Under the pieces are notes generated by a model. That model worked only from the letters and a program-made list of their open reading frames with translations, had not been told where the DNA came from and made no database searches. A program made the position numbers and the translations under genes. From an uncultured Methanobrevibacter sp. (GTDB lineage Archaea > Methanobacteriota > Methanobacteria > Methanobacteriales > Methanobacteriaceae): 64,000 bases of DNA. The stretch spans positions 1 to 64,000 of the forward strand of contig NZ_CAMVTE010000010.1 of NCBI RefSeq assembly GCF_947170395.1, in the 5' to 3' direction. Of this stretch, positions 53,712-64,000 are shown in pieces. The stretch's first letter is position 1. Every line of letters begins with the position of its first letter.

Positions 53712-55009
53712 ATTAGGTCAGAATCGGATTGGTCCAACCATTCGTTAACGATTTTCACTGCACAGTAGTTACCGCACATTGTACATGTGTCTTCTTCTTC
53801 AGGAGGTCTTTGATCTCTTTTTGCACGTGCAGCTTCAGGGAACATTGCACATTCATATTGTGCTTCCCAATCAAGTTTTTTACGAGCTTCAGCCATTGCA
53901 AGGTCTTGTGAACCGTCAATTTGGCCGGTTGCTAAGTCTCCAGCATAAGCTCCGATTTTGGTGGCGATTACACCTTCCCTTACATCATCAGGGTCAGGGA
54001 GAGCCAAGTGTTCTGCAGGAGTTACGTAACAGATGAAGTCAGCTCCGGCTTTTGCGGAAGATGCTGCACCGATTGCAGATACTATGTGGTCATAACCTGG
54101 TGCTACATCACATACAATAGGTCCTAACATGTAGAACGGAGCATTTGAACACATTTTCTTTTGAATCATTACATTTGTTGGAATTTCATTGATTGGAATG
54201 TGTCCTGGTCCTTCAATCATACATTGTACTCCGGCTTCACGGGATCTGTCAATCAATTCTCCTAAAATGATCAATTCTTGTATTTGTGCCCTGTCAGTTG
54301 AATCGGCAATAGATCCAGCTCTCATACCGTTTGCAAGGGAAAGAACAACATCGTGTTCTTTTGCAATTTCCAATACGTAATCGAAGTTTTCATATAACGG
54401 ATTTTCTTTTTCATTTTCAACAATCCATCCGGACATGAATGAACCTCCCCTAGACACAAGGCCGGTTACACGACCCTGTCTTTTAAGCCTGGTTAAGGTT
54501 TCAATGTTGATACTACTGTGGATTGCCATAAAGTCAATACCATCTTTTGCCTGTTTTTCGATGGTGTTGAACAAATCATCTTCAGTCATGTAAATTACAG
54601 AACCGTCTCTTCTGATACTTTCGATAGCGGCCTGGTAAACAGGTACTGAACCCACTGGTAAAGGAGACATGTCCAATACTCTTCTTCTGATAACATCCAA
54701 GTCCCCACCAATACTCAATTCCATCAAACAGTCTGCACCGTGGTCAATTGCAATCTGTGCTTTTTTGACTTCTTCGTCAAAGTTGACAATATCGGTTGAG
54801 GTACCTACGGTTGCATTAACTTTTGTTCTTAATCCTGCACCAATACCTGCTGCTTCGATATCTCTGTGAACATTACCTGGAATTACGATAGTTCCGTTTG
54901 CTACTGATTTTAAAATAAAATCTTCTGAAACATTTTCTATTTTAGCTACATGTTTCATCTCATCGGTTAAAATACCTTTTTTTGCATCACTAATTTGTGT
55001 CATATACAT
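53705..55009 (-). CDS. thiC: Phosphomethylpyrimidine synthase ThiC
   Basis: [62 protein letters not shown]. Confidence 0.96.
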   Translation of the reverse strand: MYMTQISDAKKGILTDEMKHVAKIENVSEDFILKSVANGTIVIPGNVHRDIEAAGIGAGLRTKVNATVGTSTDIVNFDEEVKKAQIAIDHGADCLMELSIGGDLDVIRRRVLDMSPLPVGSVPVYQAAIESIRRDGSVIYMTEDDLFNTIEKQAKDGIDFMAIHSSINIETLTRLKRQGRVTGLVSRGGSFMSGWIVENEKENPLYENFDYVLEIAKEHDVVLSLANGMRAGSIADSTDRAQIQELIILGELIDRSREAGVQCMIEGPGHIPINEIPTNVMIQKKMCSNAPFYMLGPIVCDVAPGYDHIVSAIGAASSAKAGADFICYVTPAEHLALPDPDDVREGVIATKIGAYAGDLATGQIDGSQDLAMAEARKKLDWEAQYECAMFPEAARAKRDQRPPEEEDTCTMCGNYCAVKIVNEWLDQSDSDLIK

Positions 55010-55236
55010 CCCTCAATAAGAATTAAAACAGCCAATTTTATTTTATAATATTCTCATGTTAGTTTGATAATCACTTATTTTTATTTAATAGTATTTAAAT
55101 TAATTGGATTTATTCTAATTCAAACTTTATTGATATAAGTAAATTGTTTTTTAAAAAATAGTAATTTTTAGTTTGTTATAACAAAATTAAAGACATATTG
55201 ATAAAAATAAAGTTTACTTTAAAAATTAAAAAAAGG

Positions 55237-55260
55237 GAATAGATTCAGTAAAATCTATTC
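55237..55260 (-). terminator. Hairpin overlapping the PfkB-family stop codon
   Basis: GAATAGATT...AATCTATTC, minus strand followed by TTTTTTT. Confidence 0.55.
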
Positions 55261-56159
55261 ATTCTCTCAAATGCATCATCAAAGCTAGGCATGTTTGTTT
55301 GACATCCTTGATGTTCAATGATGAATGATGATACTGTTGATGCGAACTTGGCGGATTCCTCAAGGGACTCACCATTCAGGAATCTTGATAGGAATCCGGC
55401 TCTATAGGAGTCACCTGCTCCGGTCGGATCAACAACATCGGTTTTGATTGCATCGATTTTGATTTTATCTTCATTGGAATATATTTCACTGCCGTTGGAA
55501 CCGCAGGTTTTAACAATTATCTTAGGTCCCAATTCTCTAAGACCATCCAAGTCAACTTCCAAAGCAGTCAGTATTCTTTCAATTTCATGATGGTTTCCAA
55601 AAAGAATTGTAGTGTTTTGCAAAACATCCCTTAACTTTTTGGTTTCATACATTCCAAGGTCCTGGCCGGGGTCGAATGATACAAGCAAGTCCTCACCCTT
55701 TGCCTCTTCTGAACATTTCCAGTTAAAATCAGGGTCTCCGGTTGCCAAATGAATCGCTTCAACATTTTTAATTGCATTTGTCGGAACTTTGCTTTCTGCA
55801 AATTCACGTGCTGCACCCCAATAGAAATAACTGATTTGGTCATCATTATCGTCGGTTAGGACAAATGCGGTAGGTGTGGCCTCACCCGGAACGATAATGA
55901 GTGAATCGGTGTCAATGCCTAAATTTTGCATATGTTCAAAGTATTCTGTTTTTTTAAAGTCACCGCCAACGGCTGAAACCAATGAAGTTTTCAGTCCTAA
56001 TTTGGCTCCAACACATGCCACATTGGCCGCCGCTCCACCATTAAAGGTTTTCATTTTTGTAATTGGTGCTGAAAAGTTTGCTTTTGGAAATTCAGGCACT
56101 CTAATAATATAATCATGAGCAGAATGGCCGATTGCTAATAAATCTCTGTTTTTAACCAT
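55245..56159 (-). CDS. PfkB-family carbohydrate kinase
   Basis: FNGGAAANVACVGAKLG, DVVDPTGAGDSYRAGFL. Confidence 0.92.
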   Translation of the reverse strand: MVKNRDLLAIGHSAHDYIIRVPEFPKANFSAPITKMKTFNGGAAANVACVGAKLGLKTSLVSAVGGDFKKTEYFEHMQNLGIDTDSLIIVPGEATPTAFVLTDDNDDQISYFYWGAAREFAESKVPTNAIKNVEAIHLATGDPDFNWKCSEEAKGEDLLVSFDPGQDLGMYETKKLRDVLQNTTILFGNHHEIERILTALEVDLDGLRELGPKIIVKTCGSNGSEIYSNEDKIKIDAIKTDVVDPTGAGDSYRAGFLSRFLNGESLEESAKFASTVSSFIIEHQGCQTNMPSFDDAFERMNRFY

Positions 56160-56298
56160 AATATCGCCTTTTTAATATTCAATTTTATATTGTGTTTCAT
56201 TGTTATTTAATGTTTTGAAAATACATATTGACACAGTTGTGCAATGTCACAGTTGCGTAATGTTAATATATATCTTAATGATAGTTTCATTTTTTCCG

Positions 56299-56320
56299 AG
56301 AGCATTTGGAGAGTAATATT
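56299..56320 (-). repeat. 22-bp repeat at the LysR/ModE-like gene stop codon
   Basis: AGAGCATTTGGAGAGTAATATT. Confidence 0.7.
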
Positions 56321-57186
56321 TACAATGGTTCAAAACCCTGCTTAATTATCTCTTGCTGGCCTTCATTTAACAGATAGTCAATGAATTCATCAACTTCGCT
56401 TTTATCTTCGTTTACTTTAACCAAACTGATTACATGTCTGGTATCAAATCTTAAAAGCTCATTTCCTTTAAAATAACTTGCATTTAAAAAACAGTTCAGA
56501 TTTTCGGAATTTCTGACAAGTTTGAACGCATCAAACTGTGAGCTGACCTTATATTTTATATTGTAATCTATATCATAATGCTTCAATGTGTTCCAGGCAA
56601 GCCTTTGGGCCGAACCGGTAACATTAACGAAATCAAGGCTGTTCAAATCATTGATGCTTTCAATTTCATTTGAGTTGGGACTTGAAATCAAAACGAGATG
56701 GTCATATGCAATTGGGGTAAAGTCAATGTCCCGTTCATATGCTATCAAAGGATCATCCAAAGTCAATATGTCGACTGCACCTCTTTTTGCCAGTTCAAAC
56801 GCATCCTTGTCGCTGCTGCTGTAGACATTTGTACTGAATGGGTGTCTGATTGTTTCAAGGAGTCCGGAACTGATGTGTCCTCCGGCAATGGTGATGTTGT
56901 TTGTTTTTTCGATTTTCACCAGATATTTTTGATATTCCTCAAGCAATTGAAGACCTTCACGTGTAAGTGAGGTGCCGTTTCCCACTTTTTGGGAAATCTT
57001 AAATCCCAGTTTGGCTTCTGCTTTAAGTATTCTTCTGTTGAAAACCGTATGTGAAATGTTCAGTTCTTTAGCGGATTGTCTTTGGGACCTTGTTCTGGAT
57101 AAGGATTCCAGACTTTGGTATAACTTATAGTCAAAGATGTTACCATTTATATCTAGGCTTATTAATCCTCTGCTTTGCAATTTCAT
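56320..57186 (-). CDS. LysR/ModE-type HTH fused to periplasmic-binding-like domain
   Basis: SQRQSAKELNISHTVFNRRILKAEAKLGFKISQKV HTH, then PBP-like domain; no signal peptide. Confidence 0.8.
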   Translation of the reverse strand: MKLQSRGLISLDINGNIFDYKLYQSLESLSRTRSQRQSAKELNISHTVFNRRILKAEAKLGFKISQKVGNGTSLTREGLQLLEEYQKYLVKIEKTNNITIAGGHISSGLLETIRHPFSTNVYSSSDKDAFELAKRGAVDILTLDDPLIAYERDIDFTPIAYDHLVLISSPNSNEIESINDLNSLDFVNVTGSAQRLAWNTLKHYDIDYNIKYKVSSQFDAFKLVRNSENLNCFLNASYFKGNELLRFDTRHVISLVKVNEDKSEVDEFIDYLLNEGQQEIIKQGFEPL

Positions 57187-57244
57187 TAATTATATATAAA
57201 GATTAAATCAAATATAATTATAACTATTTTGGGATTAAGATAAA

Positions 57245-57835
57245 ATGGAAATAATGAAAACTTCTATTAAAGCTATATTGGACAATATCGTAAGTGCTGA
57301 GGAATTTTTAGATGAAAAGACAATAGATGAATTTGAAAATATCATCATAGGTGCAAATAACGTATTTGTGACTGGTGCGGGGAGGTCCGGTCTTGCAGCA
57401 AAAGCGTTTGCCATGAGGTTGATGCATTTGGGTTTGAGTTCCTATGTTGTAGGGGAGACAATCTCTCCAGCTATTTACAAAGATGACTGTATTATAGCCA
57501 TTTCAGGTTCAGGTGAAACCAATACCATAGTTTCTGCAGCACGTATAGCTAAAGCAAGAGGTTCTAAAGTTTTAGCCGTTACTTCCTATCCCGAATCCAC
57601 TCTCGGACAGTTGGCTGACAGTTACCTTCTCGTTAAGGGCAGAACAAAAAAAGAAGTTGACGATGAAAATTATATGAAACGTCAAATTCATGGTAATTAT
57701 ACATCCTTAACCCCGCTCGGTACAGCATTTGAGCTGACCACTTTGGTATTTTTGGATGCAATCGTATCAGAACTGATGGAGAAAATGCAACAGACTGAAA
57801 GCGATTTGAAAGCCAGACACACTGTTTTGGAGTAA
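57245..57835 (+). CDS. hxlB: 6-phospho-3-hexuloisomerase (SIS domain)
   Basis: VTGAGRSGLAAKAFAMRLMHLGLSSYVVGETISPAI, ISGSGETNTIVSAA. Confidence 0.9.
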   Translation: MEIMKTSIKAILDNIVSAEEFLDEKTIDEFENIIIGANNVFVTGAGRSGLAAKAFAMRLMHLGLSSYVVGETISPAIYKDDCIIAISGSGETNTIVSAARIAKARGSKVLAVTSYPESTLGQLADSYLLVKGRTKKEVDDENYMKRQIHGNYTSLTPLGTAFELTTLVFLDAIVSELMEKMQQTESDLKARHTVLE

Positions 57836-57836
57836 T

Positions 57837-58586
57837 TCAGTCAAAAATTACTCTATTTTGATTATTATATATATTACAGCGTTGGCCTCTTAAAAATCCA
57901 ACCAATGTGATATTTCCTTTTTTTGCAATATTGTAGCCTGAATTGGCCGGTGCTGCATTTGATGCCAGGATTGGAACTCCTGCCCGTGTCATTTTGATGA
58001 CCATGTCTGCAGGCATCCTGCCGCTATAGATTACATAGGATTTTGACAAATCGAAGTTGTGCAGTAGCCCATATCCGATGACTTTATCGACAGCCACATG
58101 GCGGCTGACGTCTTCTTTTACGATAAATTGGTCTTCGTATACGATTCCAGCTACATGTGTTCCTCCTGTTGCCTGCCAGATTTCGGCGTTATCCTTCAGT
58201 TCTTCAATTCTATCTATCAGCTCGTTTACATTGACCTGAAAATCGGATTCGACAGGATTGACATGTTTGATTTTGCTTCTCCAACCTCCTGCAGAATCTG
58301 AGCATAATACGGTTTCATTTGTTTTTAAAAGAGTATCATCAATTTCGGCATTGATTTGCACGCCGTTTACTTCTATTTTTTTAATGTCATCCATTGATTT
58401 TACCATATTTTCATTAAAAAGATATCCTACGGTAAATTCTTCAAGGGAGTCCTCTATTGCAGACAGGCTTCGGCTGATTTCGTTGTTTATTGTTAATGTG
58501 ATTGTTTCATCCAGTACAACTTGCTCTTTTGCATTTTCAGCCTTACCATTTTTATAATTTATAGCATCAATTTCTTCGACTTTCAT
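57837..58586 (-). CDS. fdhD: Formate dehydrogenase accessory sulfurtransferase FdhD
   Basis: GGTHVAGIV, EDVSRHVAVDKVIGYGLL, YSGRMPADMVIKMTRAGVPILASNAAP; the usual CxxC loop appears as a single Cys (ETVLCSDSAGG). Confidence 0.9.
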   Translation of the reverse strand: MKVEEIDAINYKNGKAENAKEQVVLDETITLTINNEISRSLSAIEDSLEEFTVGYLFNENMVKSMDDIKKIEVNGVQINAEIDDTLLKTNETVLCSDSAGGWRSKIKHVNPVESDFQVNVNELIDRIEELKDNAEIWQATGGTHVAGIVYEDQFIVKEDVSRHVAVDKVIGYGLLHNFDLSKSYVIYSGRMPADMVIKMTRAGVPILASNAAPANSGYNIAKKGNITLVGFLRGQRCNIYNNQNRVIFD

Positions 58587-58848
58587 ACTTTCTCCTCTGA
58601 TATAATATATATCTATATTAATTTTAAATAAGGTTTCGATATTCCTTAATAGAATATGGATGATAGAAAATTTTAATATAATTTGTTTATATTATTATTA
58701 AACTAAATTATAATGATTTTTTTTAATATTTATGATAATTTAATTTGTTAATTTTATTTTAACTAATTTTTAATCATTTGATTTTTTAATAAATTATTTA
58801 AAATGTTATAAAAAAAGATATTCATTGTAAAATTATGTTGTGGTTGTC

Positions 58849-59248
58849 ATGAATAAGAAAAGTAAAATTATTGTTGATATTAATTATTTTGGTCGTGGCA
58901 GGCATTGCAACTCATTTGTTTTTAACTCCTTCCAGTGTTCAGACAGAAGGATCTAAAAATATTACCGATATGGTGGCTAAAACTGTAACAGTTCCTGCTT
59001 CTGTTGATAATGTTGTTGCTACAAGCCCTCCAATGACTACTGTGTTGTATATGATTGCTCTGGATAAGGTAAAGGCGGTCAATTTCCACTGGACTGATGA
59101 TGAATTGAAATATGTTCCGAGTCAATATGCCAATTATCCTGTTGTTGGAGGTTGGTATGGTTCACAGGAGGGCAGTTATGAAGAATTCATAGCTATTGGT
59201 AGTTTCAATTATTATTGTTCTTTTGGCTTTCGGTGGAATAATCAATGA
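58849..59248 (+). pseudogene. Substrate-binding protein (FecB/BtuF-like) remnant, N-terminally frameshifted and 3' truncated
   Basis: MNKKSK frame is out of phase by one A with LLLILIILVVAGIATHLF...VTVPASVDNVVATSPPMTTVLYMIALDKVKAV; homology ends near 59190. Confidence 0.7.
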
Positions 59249-59591
59249 ATTTATCTTAAATGTGAAAGAATACTCCGACCTCTACAGGTCGGAGAGGTTC
59301 AATTCAAGAAAACCAATCAAATCAAAAGAATTGGAGGAGTTGGTCCGCAATATTTCATTTTCCAACAATGTTTCTCAAATGAAAGAAAATGTTGAAAAAA
59401 GTAATTTGTTTGATTTTCAAAAGAATATTCTAACTAGAATTGCAAACAATCATGACATCGGGCTGGATGCAAGAAAGGCTTTGGCCAGCGATTTGATTTC
59501 CAAATTCAGAAAACAATGGTATGAATCAGATTTGATAACAGTCGAAACACTTGCTGAGGCGGAATTGGAGACAATAAATAACTGGAAGTGA
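59196..59591 (+). pseudogene. MotA/TolQ/ExbB-like gene remnant lacking N-terminus and channel core
   Basis: 131 aa; TTG start inside the preceding ORF; C-terminal KFRKQWYESDLITVETLAEAELE; no GP..GLMGT core. Confidence 0.55.
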
Positions 59592-59595
59592 GTGT

Positions 59596-59897
59596 ATGCT
59601 TAGAAAAAGAAGAAGAATATCCGATTCGGTTGATGACGATCCTATGGGAGGACTTAATAACCTTTCCGATGCAATGCTTGTGTTGGTTTTGGGATTTTTA
59701 ATTTTTGCAATTTTGGCATTGTCCGTAAATCCCGATATGTTGGAAGATGCAAAATCCACAACTCAGGATGTTTCCACTGCAGATACTTTTCACAAAATTA
59801 CACAGATGCAGGTGGAATTGAAGAGAGTGGTTACAACGAAATAGGTAAAGTTTATGAAGATCCGACTACTGGCGAATTAGTGATGGTTTCGGGTTAA
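59596..59897 (+). pseudogene. DUF2149-like (ExbD-type) protein with C-terminal frameshift
   Basis: MLRKRRRISDSVDDDPMGGLNNLSDAMLVLVLGFLIF...; the frame stops at 59844 while the overlapping frame reads AGGIEESGYNEIGKVYEDPTTGELVMVSG*. Confidence 0.65.
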
Positions 59898-60374
59898 TTA
59901 AAGATTTTTAATTCGATTTACAGTTTAAGTTTATATCGATTTATTTTTTTTACTATTTTTTATTTTTTTGATGTAAAGATTATTTTCCAAATATTTAAAT
60001 ATTTGATATGTAAATTGATTATATTCGGTTTTTTTAAAATTATTTAAATAGTATGTAATTTAGTTTTACATTATATGCAACATTTTTTTATTAAAATTTA
60101 TGTTTAAATTAGAAATATTATATTAAATAGAATAATAACAATTTAAATCTAAAAAAAAGAAACATTTTCGATGTGATAGTTAATTAATAATGATTTATCA
60201 TTACATATTATATAACTTGATTATCCTATTTAAATATTTCTTTTGGAGATTGATAAGAAAGCCTTTTTATATATAAAAAATAAATATAATTTCATAATAC
60301 TTTGGACTGTTTTATACAGGGATTTCATTAGTATTATAAAAAATTAATAAAAAAGGGAATAAGAGGTTGATAAT

Positions 60375-61172
60375 ATGAGTTCATCTTTTAAAAGTCCAGT
60401 TGATACCGCAAAAGCAATTTCCGGTACTGCTGGCGCAAAAGACTCTGCTAATATTGTCAATGTAATATTACTCTCCTTCTTAGCAGGAGCTTACATTGCA
60501 TTTGGTGGATTATTAGCAGTAGTTGCAAGTGCAGGTATGTTAAAAGCAGGTGCGCCAATAGGTTTAGAAAAATTCGTATTCGGTGCAGTGTTCCCTGTAG
60601 GTTTGATTATCGTAGTACTCGCAGGATCTGAACTATTTACTGGTAACGTAATGTTCATGACCCTCGGTGTATTAGATGGTTCCGCTTCCGTAGGCGGACT
60701 CGCTAAAAACTGGGTAATCAGTTGGATTTTCAACTTTGTAGGTGCTTTATTCGTTGCTTATGTCCTTGCTTTCATGGGCGGAATTGTTCCTGCTGACCCA
60801 ACAAACGCTATCGCTGCTAAAGCTATTGCAGTATCCGAAGCTAAGGTTAAATTAGACTTCGTAACCGCAATGATTAGAGGTATAGGTTGTAACTGGTTGG
60901 TATGTTTAGCTGTATGGTTAGCTAACGCATCCGACGATATCATCGGTAAAATCGTTGGTATTTGGTTCCCAATCATGGCGTTTGTATGTATTGGATTTGA
61001 GCACAGTGTTGCAAATATGTTCTTCATACCATTAGGTATGTTCTTAGGTGCTGAAGGTGTAAACTGGGGAACTATCATCATTAATAACTTAGTTCCTGTA
61101 ACTATCGGTAACATCATCGGTGGAGCAATCTTTGTAGCATGTATCTACTGGTACACTTACCTCAAAGATTAG
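60375..61172 (+). CDS. fdhC: Formate transporter FdhC (FNT family)
   Basis: 265 aa; [57 protein letters not shown]. Confidence 0.95.
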   Translation: MSSSFKSPVDTAKAISGTAGAKDSANIVNVILLSFLAGAYIAFGGLLAVVASAGMLKAGAPIGLEKFVFGAVFPVGLIIVVLAGSELFTGNVMFMTLGVLDGSASVGGLAKNWVISWIFNFVGALFVAYVLAFMGGIVPADPTNAIAAKAIAVSEAKVKLDFVTAMIRGIGCNWLVCLAVWLANASDDIIGKIVGIWFPIMAFVCIGFEHSVANMFFIPLGMFLGAEGVNWGTIIINNLVPVTIGNIIGGAIFVACIYWYTYLKD

Positions 61173-61191
61173 ATTAGAAAACAAAAATTTT

Positions 61192-61218
61192 AAAGAAGCT
61201 TTTTAAAAGCTTCTTTTT
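61192..61218 (+). terminator. Strong hairpin between fdhC and fdhA
   Basis: AAAGAAGCTTTTAAAAGCTTCTTT followed by TTT. Confidence 0.6.
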
Positions 61219-61265
61219 TAAAATTATTATTTAAATAATAACAAATATGTTTTGGAGATTATAAA

Positions 61266-63431
61266 ATGGTTGAAATTAAATATGTACCAACAATCTGTCC
61301 GTACTGTGGTACTGGTTGTGGACTCAACTTTGTTGTAAAAGACGGCAAAATTGTTGGTGTAGAACCTTTAAAAAGACACCCTGTAAATGAGGGTAAAGTA
61401 TGTCCAAAAGGTAACTTTGGATATCAGTTTATTAATAGGGAAGACAGATTAACTACTCCTTTAATAAAAGAAAACGGTGAATTCAGAGAAGCTTCTTGGG
61501 ATGAAGCATTAGACCTTGTTGCTAACAAACTCAAAGAAGTATCTGACGAAGATCCAAACAAAGTTGGATTCTACGCATGTGCTCGTTCACCAAACGAAAA
61601 CATTTACATCACTCAAAAATTAGCAAGAGTAGCTTGTCAAACTCAAAACGTAGACCACTGTGCACGTATCTGTCACGGTCCTACTGTAGCAGGTTTGGCT
61701 AACACTTTCGGATCCGGTGCTATGACCAACGGATTTGACAGTATCAAAGAAGCAGACTACATATTCTGTATCGGATCCAACAACATGGAAGCACACCCAT
61801 TGTTCGGACGTAAATTAATCCAAGCAAAACAAAACGGTGCTAAATTAGTTGTATTAGACCCAAGATTTACTCCTACTGCTAAAATTGCAGACGAATATGT
61901 ACAATTTGAAACCGGTACTGACGTAGCTTTAATGAACGCAATGATTAAAGTAATCATCGACAAAGACTTACAAGATGACGAATTCATTGCAAACAGAACC
62001 AAAGGTTTCGAAGAAATGAAAGAAACCGTTCAAAAATACACCTTAGATATGGCTTCTGAAATTACTGGTATCAAACCTGAAGTAATCGAACACTTAGCTG
62101 TAGAATACGCATCTGCTGACAAAGCAGCTATCGTATACTCCTTAGGTATTACAGAACACTCCCACGGTGCAGACAACGTTATGTCCACTGCAAACCTTGC
62201 AATGTTAACCGGTAACATTGGTAGACAAGGTACTGGTGTAAACCCATTAAGAGGACAAAACAACGTACAAGGTGCTTGTGATATGGGTGCATTACCTTCC
62301 GATTACGTAGGTTACAGAAAAGTTAAAGACCCAGAAACTACTGCATGGTTCAACGACTACTACAGTGGATACGGATACGAAGTAAACTTACCTACCACTC
62401 CTGGTTTAACCTTAGTTGAAATGATGAATGCTGCTCACGCTGGAGACTTAAAAGTATTATACATCCACGGGGAAGACCCAGTTCTCTCTGATGCAGACGT
62501 ACAACACACCAAAGAAGCACTCGCAAACTTAGACATGTTAATTGTACAAGAATGTTTCTTAACTGATACCGCACAATGTGCTGATGTAGTACTTCCTGCA
62601 GCAGGTTGGGGTGAACAAGAAGGTACCTTCACCAGTGGTGAAAGAAGAGTACAATGCTTACACAAAGCTCAAGAACCACCTGAAGGCGCATGGTTAGATT
62701 GGAAGATTATGGAAGAAATCGCTGTAAGAATGGGCGTACCAAGAGAATTATTCCACTACGAAACCTCTGAAGACATCTTTAACGAAATCAGAGAATGCGC
62801 ACCTATCATGGCAGGTATGGACCGTAAAAGATTAGACACTCCAGAAGCACTTCACTGGCCTTGTCCTTCCGAAGACGACCCATGTCAACCATTAATGCAC
62901 AAAGAAAAATTCGCACACCCTGATGGTTTAGGTGTCTTCCAAGCATTAGAACACAAAGGACCTGTTGAAACCGTAGATGAAGAATACCCATTATTATTAA
63001 CTACTACAAGAATATTGTTCCACTACCACGCAGCAATGACCAGAAGATGTGAAACCTTATCCAATGAGGTAAAAACTGGATTCATCGAAATCAACACTAA
63101 AGATGCTGAAGCTAGAGGAATCATAAATGGTGAAGTTGTAAGAGCTTTCTCTAGAAGAGGAGAAATCGCAATTCCTGCTCGTGTAACTGATGACATCAGA
63201 GAAGGTATTGTAAACATTCCAATGCACTTCGTAGAATGTGCTGCAAATGTATTAACCAACTCCGATTCTTTCGACCCTAAATCCAAAATGGTTGAATTAA
63301 AAGCTTGTGCTATTCAAGTAGAAAAACTCCCTGAAGTATTAGAAATGAAAGGAGAAGTCTACAAAGATGGTACTGACACTGAAATTAAAGCAGAAAACAT
63401 GTCAACTACTACCGTACAAGTAGGAAAATAA
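61266..63431 (+). CDS. fdhA: F420-dependent formate dehydrogenase alpha subunit (Cys-type)
   Basis: 721 aa; [50 protein letters not shown]. Confidence 0.96.
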   Translation: MVEIKYVPTICPYCGTGCGLNFVVKDGKIVGVEPLKRHPVNEGKVCPKGNFGYQFINREDRLTTPLIKENGEFREASWDEALDLVANKLKEVSDEDPNKVGFYACARSPNENIYITQKLARVACQTQNVDHCARICHGPTVAGLANTFGSGAMTNGFDSIKEADYIFCIGSNNMEAHPLFGRKLIQAKQNGAKLVVLDPRFTPTAKIADEYVQFETGTDVALMNAMIKVIIDKDLQDDEFIANRTKGFEEMKETVQKYTLDMASEITGIKPEVIEHLAVEYASADKAAIVYSLGITEHSHGADNVMSTANLAMLTGNIGRQGTGVNPLRGQNNVQGACDMGALPSDYVGYRKVKDPETTAWFNDYYSGYGYEVNLPTTPGLTLVEMMNAAHAGDLKVLYIHGEDPVLSDADVQHTKEALANLDMLIVQECFLTDTAQCADVVLPAAGWGEQEGTFTSGERRVQCLHKAQEPPEGAWLDWKIMEEIAVRMGVPRELFHYETSEDIFNEIRECAPIMAGMDRKRLDTPEALHWPCPSEDDPCQPLMHKEKFAHPDGLGVFQALEHKGPVETVDEEYPLLLTTTRILFHYHAAMTRRCETLSNEVKTGFIEINTKDAEARGIINGEVVRAFSRRGEIAIPARVTDDIREGIVNIPMHFVECAANVLTNSDSFDPKSKMVELKACAIQVEKLPEVLEMKGEVYKDGTDTEIKAENMSTTTVQVGK

Positions 63432-63448
63432 ATGAGGAGTAGATTTAA

Positions 63449-64000
63449 ATGAGCGCAAAAATTAACGATATGTACTACGCATACTCTGCTATTGAAGATA
63501 TCAAAGAAAAAGGAGAATACGGTGGAGTAGTAACTACTATCATGAAATACTTATTAGAAGAAGGTATCGTTGACGGTGTTGTAGGTGTAACCCAAGGACA
63601 CGATATCTATGATGGTGTACCAACTCTTATAACTGACCCTGCAGATGTTATTAAAACCGCTGGTTCAATTCACTGTGGTACCTTAAACATTGCTAAATTT
63701 GTATCCAAATACTTAGATGGTGCAAGATACATGAAACTCGCTGTTGCATGTAAACCATGTGATGCAATGACCATCAGAGAATTAATGAAAAAAGGTAAAA
63801 TCATCGAAGATAACGTAATTATGATTGGTGTAAACTGTGGTGGAACCATGTCACCTGTTCCAACCATGAACATGATTAGAGATGTATACGAATTAGATCC
63901 TAAAGACGTTATCAAAGAAGAAATTGCTAAAGGTAAACTCATCATGGAAACCGCAGACGGGGAAAAAGGTTTCAAAATTGATGAATTAGAAGAACAAGGT
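63449..64000 (+). CDS. fdhB: Formate dehydrogenase beta subunit (truncated by window end)
   Basis: [45 protein letters not shown]..., [23 protein letters not shown] (FrhB/FdhB family). Confidence 0.92.
   Translation, partial: MSAKINDMYYAYSAIEDIKEKGEYGGVVTTIMKYLLEEGIVDGVVGVTQGHDIYDGVPTLITDPADVIKTAGSIHCGTLNIAKFVSKYLDGARYMKLAVACKPCDAMTIRELMKKGKIIEDNVIMIGVNCGGTMSPVPTMNMIRDVYELDPKDVIKEEIAKGKLIMETADGEKGFKIDELEEQG

Noticed and set aside
61266-63431. Selenocysteine in FdhA
   Set aside because: The ORF has no in-frame TGA and the active-site position reads [11 protein letters not shown] with cysteine.
1-64000. CRISPR array or cas genes
   Set aside because: No regularly spaced direct repeats of 25-40 bp and no Cas-like proteins; the dispersed repeats are kilobases apart.

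Overview
The window looks like a chromosomal segment of a Methanobacteriales archaeon, probably Methanobrevibacter-like: PolD large subunit, class I LysRS, FprA, fdhCAB, Rpo/L21e/DUF655/KsgA neighbourhood, low GC, methanogen V4R regulator. About 55 CDS and one tRNA-Arg(TCG) can be supported. Most of it is conserved housekeeping sequence: ileS, purL, moeA, srp54, pus10, moaC, hisF, argD, lysA, dapF, polC, lysS, thiC, nrdD, fdhCAB. The accessory part is about 7.8-18.9 kb, with a second unusual spot at 58.8-59.9 kb. Main observations: (1) a two-gene unit made of a fused double ABC-exporter membrane protein with no nucleotide-binding domain, followed 1 nt later by a cytosolic-looking beta-helix protein; (2) a fumarate reductase/succinate dehydrogenase-like operon with a short FrdB and an unannotated, frameshifted membrane-anchor gene; (3) a ~55-bp dispersed repeat bounding accessory gene cassettes; (4) an ACGAAY-N-RTTCGT palindrome shared by an MsvR-like regulator, the fprA-rubrerythrin operon, nrdD and the dispersed repeats; (5) a decayed substrate-binding protein / ExbB-like / DUF2149-like locus with several independent lesions; (6) a 22-bp element repeated exactly at two stop codons. 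All family calls come from reading the translations; no database search was run.
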